A DNA stretch of 63,853 nt from Solirubrobacteraceae bacterium (GTDB lineage: Bacteria; Actinomycetota; Thermoleophilia; Solirubrobacterales; Solirubrobacteraceae), in assembly GCA_017882405.1 (NCBI GenBank), contig JADGPO010000150.1:1-63853 (forward strand), read 5' to 3'. Below the pieces are notes generated by a model. The model had not been told where the DNA came from. It searched no databases and worked only from the letters and a program-made list of their open reading frames with translations. The position numbers and the translations under genes are program-made. Positions within the stretch are counted from its first letter, which is position 1, and every line of letters begins with the position of its first letter. Positions 33,773 to 42,327 of this stretch are shown here, piece after piece.

Positions 33773-34842
33773 GTGGGCTCCACTTCGTTGGCGAAGAAGA
33801 ACAGGTAGCGGCCGGTCTCTCGCATCAGCTGCTGACCCGGGTCGTCGTCGACGGTGACGGCGAGGTGCACGCGATCGTCGTAGTCGACGTAGATGCGCTC
33901 GATCGTCGCCCGATGCCCGTCGAGCATGCGGTCGTAGGGATCGCGATCGGTTCCCGGGCGCAGCACGAGCGTGTCGCCGCGGGCGAACGCGACCCCGTCG
34001 ACGGTCGCGGACTGCTCGCCACGGACCTCGAGGTCGGCCGCCGGCTCCGGGATGATCTCGGTGAGCCCGCTGTGCAGCGCCATGATCTCGTCGGGTCCGA
34101 CAGCCAGCGCGCGCTCCAGCATGTCTCCCACGACGCGGTCCTGGGCCACCGCAGCCGCGCGCTCTTCGTCGGTGAGCGTGTGCACGTGCAGCAGCAGCGC
34201 CTCTTCGATCTCGGTGTTGTCGAACAGGTTGCCGTGGCTGTGCTCCGAGATTCTCGGATGGTCGGGGAGCACGATGCCGGCCCCCAGCACCGCGTCGTCG
34301 CCCGGGGTGGCCAGCACCGGCCAGATGTTCACGCTGTCGCGGCCGGCCTCCAGCGGCGAGACGAACCGCCCGTCGGAGATCTGCACCACCAGATGCACCG
34401 AGATCAGCGACTGCGCCAGCGCCGCCGCCCGGCTCAGGGCCGCCGGGACGTCGGCGGTGTTGTGCACGCAGGCGCGCACCAGCACCCGCCCGTCCTGGGG
34501 CTCGGAGCGCAGCGTCAGGCGACCGCCGGGCAGCTCGACGGTGGCGCGCTCGCCGATCGCCACGGGCCCGAGCTCGAAGCGCTGCTCGCGGGCCTCGTGA
34601 CGTTCGCCGCTGGGCGCCAGGTAGCGCAGCGTGGCGCTGAGAACCGCTCCCGGCTGTGTGAGCGCCACGCACTCCATGCGCGCGTGGTCGTGCGCCCCCG
34701 CGCACTCGGCCGCGTACCGCGGCGGGTACACGATCCCGAACGGCGTCGGGGTGGAGTTCTTGGTCGCCTCGGGCGTGTAGGGATACAGCGCGTAGCCCTC
34801 GTACAGCAGCGAGCCCACCAGTTCCTCAAGGGCCGCCTGCAT
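33769..34842 (-). CDS. Conserved hydrogenase-operon protein of unknown function
   Basis: A 357-residue cytoplasmic protein without signal peptide or cysteine motif. It begins with a helix (LEELVGSLLYEGYALYPYTP), has a beta-rich middle, and contains SVNIWPVLATPGDDAVLG and ILPDHPRISEHSHGNLFDN, followed by an acidic EIEEALLLHV helix. As far as I recall, proteins of this kind occur in actinobacterial-type hydrogenase clusters, but I know no assigned role. Its stop overlaps the protease gene's start, and it follows the DUF6084 gene by four bases. It may help assembly or electron transfer; that is only inferred from position. Confidence 0.75.
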   Translation of the reverse strand: MQAALEELVGSLLYEGYALYPYTPEATKNSTPTPFGIVYPPRYAAECAGAHDHARMECVALTQPGAVLSATLRYLAPSGERHEAREQRFELGPVAIGERATVELPGGRLTLRSEPQDGRVLVRACVHNTADVPAALSRAAALAQSLISVHLVVQISDGRFVSPLEAGRDSVNIWPVLATPGDDAVLGAGIVLPDHPRISEHSHGNLFDNTEIEEALLLHVHTLTDEERAAAVAQDRVVGDMLERALAVGPDEIMALHSGLTEIIPEPAADLEVRGEQSATVDGVAFARGDTLVLRPGTDRDPYDRMLDGHRATIERIYVDYDDRVHLAVTVDDDPGQQLMRETGRYLFFFANEVEPT

Positions 34843-34846
34843 GCTC

Positions 34847-35506
34847 TCAGTCCTCCTCCAACAGCTCGCGGACGCAGGCGTCGAAGCTGGCCAGGCCGCG
34901 CCCTGCCCGCCGCTCGTTGAGCGCGTTCAGCGTCTCGTCGTCGAGCCGGATCCAGCCGCCGCCCGGATAGTGCTCGGCGATCATCGCCCGCCACACGTCC
35001 ACGGGCATGCTGTACTGCGCGGTGCTGCTCCAGGCGACGGGCACGACCATCAGCGGCTGACCGGGGCCGCTGCCGCGGTAGAAGACGTTGCCGTTGAAAT
35101 GAAACGACAGCGGCACCTGCCCGTTGCGCACCGCGTAGAAGTACTTGGTGGCCGCCACCTCGAGGTCGTAGGTGCAGGGAACCTCGATGCCGAACGTCGT
35201 GGCGCCGGTGAAGCCGGGGACGTTCGTCGCCACCCGCGCCCACGCCAACCCGCTCGTCGACGGTGCCCACGAAGCGGGGGGGCCGAACAGCTCGCTCAGC
35301 CGCTCTCGGGTCTCGGGGTCATAGCCGCGCCGCGCGGGGTCGATCATCACCTGCGCGGTGAGCGCGATCGACTGGACCTCGATGCCGTGCGGCTCCGAGG
35401 CGAGCGCTCCGAACAGCATCGTCGGAGTGGCCGCGAACGCGAGGTGGGCCGCGCCGGTGATCTCGAATTCCGGTGCGGGTACCCGCACCGCACTCTCGAT
35501 GCTCAC
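34847..35506 (-). CDS. DUF6084-like hydrogenase-operon protein
   Basis: A 219-residue soluble protein. PEFEITGAAHLAFAATPTML, YDPETRERLSELFG, VPCTYDLEVAATKYFYAV, FHFNGNVFY and MPVDVWRAMIAEHYPGG follow the pattern I associate with the DUF6084 family of actinobacterial hydrogenase clusters. The beta-rich N-terminal two thirds suggest a sandwich domain. Starts at GTG 35506, overlapping the previous stop (GTGA). Function unknown. Confidence 0.75.
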   Translation of the reverse strand: MSIESAVRVPAPEFEITGAAHLAFAATPTMLFGALASEPHGIEVQSIALTAQVMIDPARRGYDPETRERLSELFGPPASWAPSTSGLAWARVATNVPGFTGATTFGIEVPCTYDLEVAATKYFYAVRNGQVPLSFHFNGNVFYRGSGPGQPLMVVPVAWSSTAQYSMPVDVWRAMIAEHYPGGGWIRLDDETLNALNERRAGRGLASFDACVRELLEED

Positions 35507-36138
35507 CGCGTCACCGTCCGCTCCCGCACGGCAGCGAAGAACTCCGGCACGGCCGTCTCGATCGCCGAGCCGCCCGAGATCCCCTCCCAACGGGACTTGA
35601 TCAGCCCCACCAGCCCGTAGCACTGGTCGATCGGGAGGATCGAGTACTGCGGGGGGTCCGACAGGCGGTTGACGACCAGCGCCTCGGCGTCCGAGTCCAG
35701 CTGCTCGAGCACCGGGTTGGCCGCCATCAGCGTCTCCCACGCCTCGAGCGGGAGCTCTGACTCGGTGGCGCCGGCCGGGCTGGGGTAGAACGCGACCACC
35801 GAGCCGGTGACCGTGCTGCGCATGAAGAACGCCAGCCCGATCGGGATCTGAAACGACGCCCACGTCTCGGCGTCGCATTGAAACCCGTCCAACCACAGGG
35901 TGCGCATGCCCGTCGGCCGGTACTCGGCGTCGCCGGAGTGAAGCGCCCAGCAGGCCTCGCACGAGCAGACGATCCGCCGGTCGACCAGGTGCAGCATGTG
36001 GCGGTGGTCGTCGGGCAGGGTGGTGTTGCACAGGTCACAGCGCTCCGCCGCGGGCCTGCCGGTCGGCGCCTGCCGGCCAGCACCGGTCTGGGCGAGGCCG
36101 CGCATCCGGGCTACCGCCTGGGCGCGACTGGTGGTCAA
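35503..36138 (-). CDS. DUF5947-like hydrogenase-operon protein, zinc-binding
   Basis: A 211-residue protein with an N-terminal metal-binding segment: RCDLCNTTLPDDHRHML followed by RIVCSCEACWAL, four to five cysteines and histidines suitable for zinc or iron. The remainder contains IPIGLAFFMRSTVTGSVVAF, YPSPAGATESELPLEAW and IDQCYGLVGLIKSRW, typical of DUF5947. TTG at 36138 overlaps the upstream stop (TTGA) and is the best start; ATG at 36105 is an alternative. Its conservation in uptake hydrogenase operons suggests an accessory role, not yet defined. Confidence 0.75.
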   Translation of the reverse strand: MTTSRAQAVARMRGLAQTGAGRQAPTGRPAAERCDLCNTTLPDDHRHMLHLVDRRIVCSCEACWALHSGDAEYRPTGMRTLWLDGFQCDAETWASFQIPIGLAFFMRSTVTGSVVAFYPSPAGATESELPLEAWETLMAANPVLEQLDSDAEALVVNRLSDPPQYSILPIDQCYGLVGLIKSRWEGISGGSAIETAVPEFFAAVRERTVTR

Positions 36139-37013
36139 AGAGCCACCCGGAGGCCGCCGTCCTGCAGCAGGGGGACCGGGCGCAACTGCAACGGCTCGCC
36201 CCCCGCCGCCCGGCCCGCTTTCGGAAGGTCGAACTCCACCTGACAGCTGGGGCAGCGCAGCACGCCGTCGGAGAGCTCGCCCGCGCCGAGCGGTTCCCCG
36301 CAGGCGGCGCATTCGTTGACGTAGGCCAGCAGCGAGTCGCCGACGTTGGCAAGCAGGAGCGTGTCGGCCCCGACAGTCAGCTCGTGCAGGTCACCGGCCG
36401 GCGGGCGCGCCGACTCATCGATCCCCACCCACTGCGGCGCCGGCGCGGACTGGACGACGGGCAGCTCCAGGCCGGCCATTGGCAGCTCGAGGCCCCTCGG
36501 AGCGGCGGCCTCGGTCACCCCCGACACCTCCAGCCCCGCCAGGTCCGGCGCATGCTCCTCCAGCGCCTGCTCGATCGCGGTCTCCAGAGTCGCCCGGGAG
36601 GCGGCGCAGCCGTTGCAGCTGCCCCGGAGCGCCAGCCGCGCCACCCCGTCGCGCAGCTCCACCAGCTCGACGTTGCCGCCGTGGGACTCCATGTACGGCC
36701 GCACGGTGTCCAGCGCCTCCAGCACCCGCTCCTCCAGCGATACCGGGTAGAGGTCGTGGATCAGCAGCAGGCTGGCCACCGCTCCGTCCTGGGACAGCTG
36801 GTCGATGATCGTCGCCCCCGCCTCTCGGGAGCCGGCGATCACCTCCATGATCCGTCCCAGCCCGTCGCCGTACATGGCGATCACGCTGGCCAGCAGCTCC
36901 TGCGCCAGCTCCCGGGCCTGCGGGTCCGGGAGCTCGTCGACCCGTTCGGTCAGCGACTGGACCCGCTCGAGCAGCTCGGCGGGGTGGGCGGTCTCGGTGG
37001 GGTGGGTGGGCAC
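36135..37013 (-). CDS. NifU-type Fe-S scaffold fused to a four-cysteine Rieske-like domain
   Basis: A 292-residue protein with three parts. Residues 1-90 are helical. Residues 95-165 are a NifU C-terminal domain with the cluster-binding pair CNGC (Cys133, Cys136). Residues 205-275 have the outline of a Rieske ferredoxin (ECAACGEPLG, then LRCPSCQVEFDL), but the two histidine ligands are replaced, leaving CxxC at 235-238 and CxxC at 254-257. Such a site fits rubredoxin-type iron or zinc better than a Rieske [2Fe-2S] cluster. It follows the large subunit gene by four bases and may deliver clusters to, or take electrons from, the hydrogenase. Confidence 0.82.
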   Translation of the reverse strand: MPTHPTETAHPAELLERVQSLTERVDELPDPQARELAQELLASVIAMYGDGLGRIMEVIAGSREAGATIIDQLSQDGAVASLLLIHDLYPVSLEERVLEALDTVRPYMESHGGNVELVELRDGVARLALRGSCNGCAASRATLETAIEQALEEHAPDLAGLEVSGVTEAAAPRGLELPMAGLELPVVQSAPAPQWVGIDESARPPAGDLHELTVGADTLLLANVGDSLLAYVNECAACGEPLGAGELSDGVLRCPSCQVEFDLPKAGRAAGGEPLQLRPVPLLQDGGLRVAL

Positions 37014-37017
37014 CGAT

Positions 37018-38787
37018 TCAACTGAGGCCGGTTGGGGTGTGCATCACCTTGCGCACCTTGCCCGCGCCGTTGTACATGTGCACGCCGCACGGCAGGCACG
37101 GGTCGAAGCTGCGCACCGCACGCATGATGTCCACGCCCTTGAAGTTGTCCGGGCCGTTCTCCTCGAAGATCGGCGTGTTCTGCACGGCATCCTCGTACGG
37201 ACCGGGGGTCCCGAACGTGTCGCGCGGGCTGGCGTTCCACGGGGTCGGCGGATAGGGCTGGTAGTTGGCGATCTTGCCCTCGCGGATCACCATGTGATGC
37301 GAGAGCACGCCCCGAGCGGCCTCGTGGAAGCCGACGCTCACGGCCTCGTCGGGGACGGTGAACTCCTTCCAGCTCTTCGTTCGCCCGGCGCGCACCTCCT
37401 TGAGCGCGCGCTCCAGGCAGTGCAGCGCGACGAGCGCCGAGTACGCCTGGTGATAGGACCGAGCCCGATCGCGCTCGATCGCGTTGGACTTCTCGGGCAC
37501 CTTCCACTCCAGCTCCATCTCGGGCATCGAGGCCGACTTGGGCAGCACCATCTGAATCGAGTGGCCGGTCGCCTTCAGGTAGCCGAAATCGACGATCCCG
37601 GCCTTGGCGGTGCACCACTGGCGGGCGAACGGGCCGCCCCCGGTGTCACAGCAGACGTGGGTGTCGGTGCGCTTGTCGTAGATGCGCGGCGAGACCACCC
37701 AGCTGTACTTGTCGGCGAAGTCGCGCTTCTGGGGCTTGGGCAACGTCTGCTTGTTCCACGGATGGTTCTTGTCTACCGGGTTGCCGAGCGGGTCCTGGGT
37801 GACGAACGTGGGCTCGTTCTCCCAGCCGTCGAAGTACGAGCTCCCCAGCAGGATGCGGATCATCAGGTTGATCTCCACCAGGTCGGTGGAGATCAGCTCG
37901 CCGTTGATCGCCACGCCGGGCGTGATGTAGCGCTTGCGACCCCACTCGGCCATCGTGCGGTAGTCGTAGTCGACGTAGTCGGGGTCGTCGAAGGAGCCCC
38001 AGTTGACGAGGTTCGTGTCCCGGTAGCCGACCATGTCGTAGCCTGGCAGCTCGGTGAGGAAGAAGTCGTACAGGTCGTCATGCATCGGCACGACGCGCTT
38101 GACGTAGTCCATGTAGCGCATCAGCCGCACGTAGTAATCGGTCATGGTCTGATGCGTGATGTCGGCACTGCAGCCACCCGGCATGATCGTCGACGGGTGG
38201 GTGTGGCGGCCGCCGAACAGGCAGTACATCTCGCGTGTGTACCGGGCCACCTGCAGCGTCTCCAGATAGAAGCTGCCGGTGAACGGGTTCAGCGAGCGCA
38301 TGATGTCGGCGATCGTCTTGTAGCCGTGGATGTCGGAGTGCGGAGCCGACGTGTTCTCCGCCGTGGCCAGCAGCGCCGGGTTGGTGTCCTTGACCATCTG
38401 CTCGCAGAAGTCCACGTTGGCCATGCAATCGTTGAAGATCGCGTGGTCGAACATGTAGTCGGCGGACTCCGCGAGGTTGAACGCCAGGTCACCCAGCGGC
38501 GGTGGCTTGACCGAATAGGCCATGTTCTGGTTCAGGCACGAGCAGGTTGCGTGGTTGTCACCGCAGATGCCGCAGATCCGGCTGGTGATGAAGTGGGAGT
38601 CGCGCGGGTCGATCCCCTTCATGAAGATGTCGAACCCGCGGAACACCATCGACGTGCTGTAGCACTTGTTCACCGTTTGGTTGGTGAAGTCGATCTCCGT
38701 GTGGATTCCGAGGCTGCCGACGATCCGCGTGATCGGATCCCACGACATCTCCTTGACGACGACCTTCTTGTCGGTGGTTGTAGCCAT
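37018..38787 (-). CDS. hhyL: [NiFe]-hydrogenase large subunit, actinobacterial type (group 1h-like)
   Basis: The catalytic subunit, 589 residues. The L1 motif RICGICGDNH supplies Cys72 and Cys75; the L2 motif DPCLPCGVH near the end supplies Cys564 and Cys567. Nineteen residues follow the final histidine and would be cut off by the protease in this operon. Blocks such as LLGSSYFDGWEN, ADKYSWVVSPR and GVLSHHMVIREGKIANYQPY resemble the aerobic high-affinity uptake hydrogenases of actinobacteria. The start at 38787 (MATTTDKKVV) has AAGGAG upstream; the longer frame overlaps the small subunit gene. It oxidises H2 at low concentration, as known for this group. Confidence 0.96.
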   Translation of the reverse strand: MATTTDKKVVVKEMSWDPITRIVGSLGIHTEIDFTNQTVNKCYSTSMVFRGFDIFMKGIDPRDSHFITSRICGICGDNHATCSCLNQNMAYSVKPPPLGDLAFNLAESADYMFDHAIFNDCMANVDFCEQMVKDTNPALLATAENTSAPHSDIHGYKTIADIMRSLNPFTGSFYLETLQVARYTREMYCLFGGRHTHPSTIMPGGCSADITHQTMTDYYVRLMRYMDYVKRVVPMHDDLYDFFLTELPGYDMVGYRDTNLVNWGSFDDPDYVDYDYRTMAEWGRKRYITPGVAINGELISTDLVEINLMIRILLGSSYFDGWENEPTFVTQDPLGNPVDKNHPWNKQTLPKPQKRDFADKYSWVVSPRIYDKRTDTHVCCDTGGGPFARQWCTAKAGIVDFGYLKATGHSIQMVLPKSASMPEMELEWKVPEKSNAIERDRARSYHQAYSALVALHCLERALKEVRAGRTKSWKEFTVPDEAVSVGFHEAARGVLSHHMVIREGKIANYQPYPPTPWNASPRDTFGTPGPYEDAVQNTPIFEENGPDNFKGVDIMRAVRSFDPCLPCGVHMYNGAGKVRKVMHTPTGLS

Positions 38788-38830
38788 TGCGGAAGCTCCT
38801 TGCGAGTGGTGGCGTTCAGGTGGACCGGCG

Positions 38831-39892
38831 CTACCAGCGCTTCTGGTAGCCGGAGGTGAGTACCGGTCCGGGACGCCGCCACTCCGGTTCGATATCGAAC
38901 TTCTTCTCGAGGTTGCGCTTGCGGAAGTACCGGAACACCGGCCCGTAGGTGAAGCGCTGGAAGGTGGCCGCGGCTCCACCCCACTTGTCCTCGTCCATGA
39001 ACGGCATGTACTTGTCCGGGAACCCGGGCATCGTGCAGGCCATGCAGATGCCGCCCACGTTAGGGCAGCCGCCGATGCCGTTGACCCAGCCGCGCACGGG
39101 GACGTTGCACTTGACCACCGGTCCCTTGCAGCCGAGCTTGACCAAGCAGCGGTGGTCGGATCCGTACTCGGTGGCGAAGTTGCCCTGCTCGGTAAAGCCG
39201 GCGCGGTTGCAGCCCTCGCGCGCGGTCCGCCAGAACAACCACTTCGGGCGCAGTTGCTCGTCGAGGTCGGGCGCCGGCGCCATCCCCGCGAGGTGGAACA
39301 CCAGGTACATGAGTACCTCGGTCATGTTGTCGGGCTGCGCCGGGCAGCCGGGGATGCAGACCACCGGCAGGTTGGCCTTGGAGCGCCACTTCCAGCCCAG
39401 GTAGTCCGGGACTCCCATCGCACCCGTGGGGTTGTTCTTCATCGCCGGGATCCCGCCGTAGGTGGCGCACGTCCCGACCGCGACCACCGCGGCGGCCTTG
39501 GGCGCCAGGCGGTCGATCCACTCGTTGACGGTGATCGGCTGGCCGTTGGCAGGGTTGACGCCGAAGCCGGTCCAGTGGCCCTCGCCGTTGATCTGCTCGT
39601 TGCCCAGTGATCCCTCGATCACCAGCACGAACGGGTCGAGCTTTCCCTGCTCGGCGTCGATCCATGCGCGCGCGAAGTCGTCGCCGGTCTCGAACGCGAT
39701 CACCTGATTGTGGATCACCACGCGCGGCATACCGGGGATGACGCCCTGGATGATGTCCTCCAGGCTCGGGTTCGTCGCCGAGGTCATGGCCACGGAGTCG
39801 CCCTCGCAGGAGAGACCGACCGTCATCCAGAGCACGTGTGCGGTGACGGCCTCGGTCGCCGCCTGGTTGGGTACGAACTCGGTTGTCGCCAT
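38831..39892 (-). CDS. hhyS: [NiFe]-hydrogenase small subunit, actinobacterial type
   Basis: The Fe-S electron-transfer subunit, 353 residues, without a Tat signal, so the enzyme is cytoplasm-facing. Proximal cluster ligands are Cys29, Asp32 (SCEGDS in place of CxxC), Cys142 (GTCATYGG) and Cys183 (PGCP). This three-Cys-one-Asp set is known from the actinobacterial-type enzyme. Distal and medial ligands include Cys228, Cys249, Cys255, Cys262, Cys283 and Cys286. The position three before Cys228, usually histidine, is Arg225. A strong GAGGAG ribosome site precedes it, 25 bases after hypE. Confidence 0.96.
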   Translation of the reverse strand: MATTEFVPNQAATEAVTAHVLWMTVGLSCEGDSVAMTSATNPSLEDIIQGVIPGMPRVVIHNQVIAFETGDDFARAWIDAEQGKLDPFVLVIEGSLGNEQINGEGHWTGFGVNPANGQPITVNEWIDRLAPKAAAVVAVGTCATYGGIPAMKNNPTGAMGVPDYLGWKWRSKANLPVVCIPGCPAQPDNMTEVLMYLVFHLAGMAPAPDLDEQLRPKWLFWRTAREGCNRAGFTEQGNFATEYGSDHRCLVKLGCKGPVVKCNVPVRGWVNGIGGCPNVGGICMACTMPGFPDKYMPFMDEDKWGGAAATFQRFTYGPVFRYFRKRNLEKKFDIEPEWRRPGPVLTSGYQKRW

Positions 39893-39917
39893 GTGCGTCC
39901 TCTCCTCTCTTGTCTTG

Positions 39918-41000
39918 TCAGCAGATACGCGGCAGGGGATCGCCGACCAGCTGATCCATCACGCGCCGACCGCCGAAGGCGGTCTGCACCATCACCATCC
40001 CGGGCGGCTCGGTCCGTACCTCGCCGATCGCCGCCGCCCGCTCACAGCCCGGCACCGCCCGCAGGGTGGCCAGCGCCGCGTCCGCCTCGTCCGGCGCCAC
40101 GAAGGCCACCAGCCGGCCCTCGTTGGCGATGTACATCGGGTCGATGCCCAACAGCTCCGCGGCCGCCGCCACCACCGGCGAGACGGGCACGTCGGCCTCG
40201 CGCACGACCATGCTCACGCCCGAGGCGCGGGCGAGCTCGTTGAGCACCGAGGCGACGCCACCCCGGGTGGCGTCGCGCAGGCAGTGCAACTGCACCCCCA
40301 CAGCGTCCAGCAGGGCATCGACGGCCGGCCACAGGCAGCAGGTATCGGACTCGATCTCGGCGTCGAGGTCGAACTGGTCGCGCGCCAGCATGATCGCTGA
40401 GCCGTGCTCGCCGATCGGGCCCGAGACGAGGATCTGGTCGCCGGGGCGGATGCCGTCGGTGGCCAGGCGGGCGCGCGGATCGACGGCGCCGACCCCCGTC
40501 GTGCAGAGGTACATGCCGTCGGCCAGCCCGCGCTGCACGACCTTGGTGTCGCCGCCGACGATCTCCACCTCGGCAGCCTGCGCGGCCTCGGCGATCGCTT
40601 GTACCTCGGCGCGCAGCACGTCGGCGCCGAGGCCCTCCTCGAGGATCATCGAGACCGTCAGCGCGCGGGGCTTCGCGCCGGCCATCGCCAGGTCGTTGGC
40701 GGTGCCGTTGACCGCCAGCTCCCCGATCGAGCCGCCCGGAAAGCGCAGCGGGGAGACCACGAAGCTGTCGGAGGTCATCGCCAGCCGGGTGCCGTCGATC
40801 TCGATCGCGCCCGCGTCGGCCATCGCGCCCAGCGTCTCGCCGCCGAACGCCGGCACCAGCAGCCCCTCGATCAGCGTCTGCGTCGCCTTGCCGCCGGCGC
40901 CGTGGGCGAGCGTGATCTGCTTGTCGCGAAAGCGCGCCCGCTTGGCCCGGGCCGTCTCGATGATCTCCAGCACGCGCTGCTCGCGGCCGGTGATGCTCAT
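39918..41000 (-). CDS. hypE: Hydrogenase maturation protein HypE
   Basis: A 360-residue HypE that dehydrates its C-terminal thiocarboxamide to the thiocyanate donating the iron's CN ligands. The essential terminal cysteine is present (DPLPRIC at the very end). ITLAHGAGGKATQTLI begins the PurM-like ATP-binding domain; NGTANDLAMAGAKP and IVGGDTKVV follow. ATG at 41000 overlaps the hypD stop as ATGA. HypF supplies its carbamoyl group. Confidence 0.96.
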   Translation of the reverse strand: MSITGREQRVLEIIETARAKRARFRDKQITLAHGAGGKATQTLIEGLLVPAFGGETLGAMADAGAIEIDGTRLAMTSDSFVVSPLRFPGGSIGELAVNGTANDLAMAGAKPRALTVSMILEEGLGADVLRAEVQAIAEAAQAAEVEIVGGDTKVVQRGLADGMYLCTTGVGAVDPRARLATDGIRPGDQILVSGPIGEHGSAIMLARDQFDLDAEIESDTCCLWPAVDALLDAVGVQLHCLRDATRGGVASVLNELARASGVSMVVREADVPVSPVVAAAAELLGIDPMYIANEGRLVAFVAPDEADAALATLRAVPGCERAAAIGEVRTEPPGMVMVQTAFGGRRVMDQLVGDPLPRIC

Positions 41001-42112
41001 ACGGCCTCCGCCTCACGCGCGTAGCGCCCGAAGTTGTAGTAGGCGGCGCACGCCCCCTCGGGGGAGACCATGCAGGTGCCGATCGCGTGCTCGGGGGTGC
41101 AGGCGGTGCCGAACACCTTGCACTCCCACGGCTTGATCACGCCCTTGAGCACCTCGCCGCACTGACACGCCTTGGGGTCGGCGACCCGGACGCCGGGCGT
41201 CGGGAAGCGCTGCTCGGCGTCAAACTCGGCGTAGGCGTCAGAGAGACGTAGCGCGCTCTGGGAGATGAACCCCAGCCTGCGCCATTCGAAGTGCGGGCGC
41301 AGCGCGAACACCTCGGCCATCACCTCCAGCGCGCGCAGGTTGCCCTCCTCGGGGACCACCCGCCGGTACTGGTTCTCCACCTCGCAGCGGCCGGCGCCCA
41401 GCTGGCGCAGGATCATCAGGATCGACTGCAGGATGTCCAGCGGCTCGAAGCCCGAGATCACCACCGGGCGCCCGTAGTCGGCGGGGATGAAGTGAAACGG
41501 CCGGGCGCCCACCACCGTGCACACGTGGCCCGGGCCGATGAAGCCGTCGAGCCGCAGGTCCGGCGACTCCAGCAGCGCGCGCAGCGGCGGCACGATCGTC
41601 ACGTGGTTGCAGACGCAGGAGAAGTTGCGGATCCCCTCGGCCTTGGCCCGCTTGAGCGTCAGCGCCGTCGAGGGCGCCGTGGTCTCGAAGCCGATCGCGA
41701 AGAACACGACCTCGCGATCGGGGTTCTCGCGCGCGATCCGCAGCGCGTCCAGCGGGGAGTAGACCATCCGCACGTCGGCCCCCTGCGCCTTGGCCTCGAG
41801 CAGCGTGTACTCGGACCCCGGGACGCGGAGCATGTCGCCGAAGCAGGTGAAGATCACCCCGTTCTGATGGGCGATCGCGATCCCGTCGTCGACGCGGCCC
41901 ATGGGGATCACGCACACCGGGCAGCCGGGCCCGTGCACCAGCTCGACATTGGCCGGCAGCAGGTCGTCGATCCCGTACTTGTAGATCGAGTGGGTGTGCC
42001 CGCCGCACACCTCCATGACCTTGTAGTGACGGTCGGGGGAGACCTCGGAGAGGATCTGGGTGGCCACTGTCTGCCCGAGCTGTGCGTCGCGGTATTCGTC
42101 TACGTACTTCAC
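40997..42112 (-). CDS. hypD: Hydrogenase maturation protein HypD
   Basis: A 371-residue iron-sulfur protein that, with HypC, assembles the Fe(CN)2CO unit. MEVCGGHTHSI carries the iron-binding cysteine, and HGPGCPVCVIP the redox-active pair. The C-terminal cysteines binding the [4Fe-4S] cluster are in ACQCGEVLKG and CKVFGTACTPEHA. GTG start overlaps the stop of the second hypC-like gene (GTGA). Length and motifs are normal. Confidence 0.96.
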   Translation of the reverse strand: MKYVDEYRDAQLGQTVATQILSEVSPDRHYKVMEVCGGHTHSIYKYGIDDLLPANVELVHGPGCPVCVIPMGRVDDGIAIAHQNGVIFTCFGDMLRVPGSEYTLLEAKAQGADVRMVYSPLDALRIARENPDREVVFFAIGFETTAPSTALTLKRAKAEGIRNFSCVCNHVTIVPPLRALLESPDLRLDGFIGPGHVCTVVGARPFHFIPADYGRPVVISGFEPLDILQSILMILRQLGAGRCEVENQYRRVVPEEGNLRALEVMAEVFALRPHFEWRRLGFISQSALRLSDAYAEFDAEQRFPTPGVRVADPKACQCGEVLKGVIKPWECKVFGTACTPEHAIGTCMVSPEGACAAYYNFGRYAREAEAV

Positions 42113-42327
42113 GTCGCGGCGCTCATCTGCCGGATGGCCACACCGGCATGGACGAGCAGCTCGTCGCCCACGTCAACCGGGCCGACGAGCTCGACGGCCA
42201 CCTCGTGGCGGTCCCCCCGCTCGTCGATGCAGTCTGCAGCTTCGGCGCCCAGCGCGAGCACCCGCATCGGGGTGCCCTCGTCCGAGCAGGTGATGCAGTG
42301 CCCGGTGGCGTCACACGCGTCGGTCAC
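42109..42327 (-). CDS. Second HypC/HupF-family chaperone, atypical N-terminus
   Basis: A 72-residue HypC-like protein. In canonical HypC the second residue is the iron-binding cysteine (MCLAIP). Here the protein starts MTDACDATGHCITCSDEG, with three cysteines at positions 5, 11 and 14, and continues with the family core PMRVLALG, VAVELVGPVDVGDELLVHAGVAI. It sits between hypC and hypD, overlapping both by four bases (GTGA junctions). It may hand a different intermediate to the large subunit or to the second hydrogenase complex. Confidence 0.85.
   Translation of the reverse strand: MTDACDATGHCITCSDEGTPMRVLALGAEAADCIDERGDRHEVAVELVGPVDVGDELLVHAGVAIRQMSAAT

Noticed and set aside
33269..34705. A 478-residue reading of the maturation protease
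   Set aside because: Only the last 167 residues are protease-like. The upstream part is out of frame with the 357-residue gene. The ATGA at 33769-33772 gives the natural start.
34847..36031. A 394-residue reading of the DUF6084-like protein
   Set aside because: The first 175 codons are arginine-rich out-of-frame sequence over the DUF5947-like gene; the GTG at 35506 fits the overlap and the family.
36805..38859. A 684-codon open frame opposite the hydrogenase large subunit
   Set aside because: Histidine/valine-rich sequence with no domain; it is the mirror of the hhyL coding frame, whose catalytic motifs are unmistakable.
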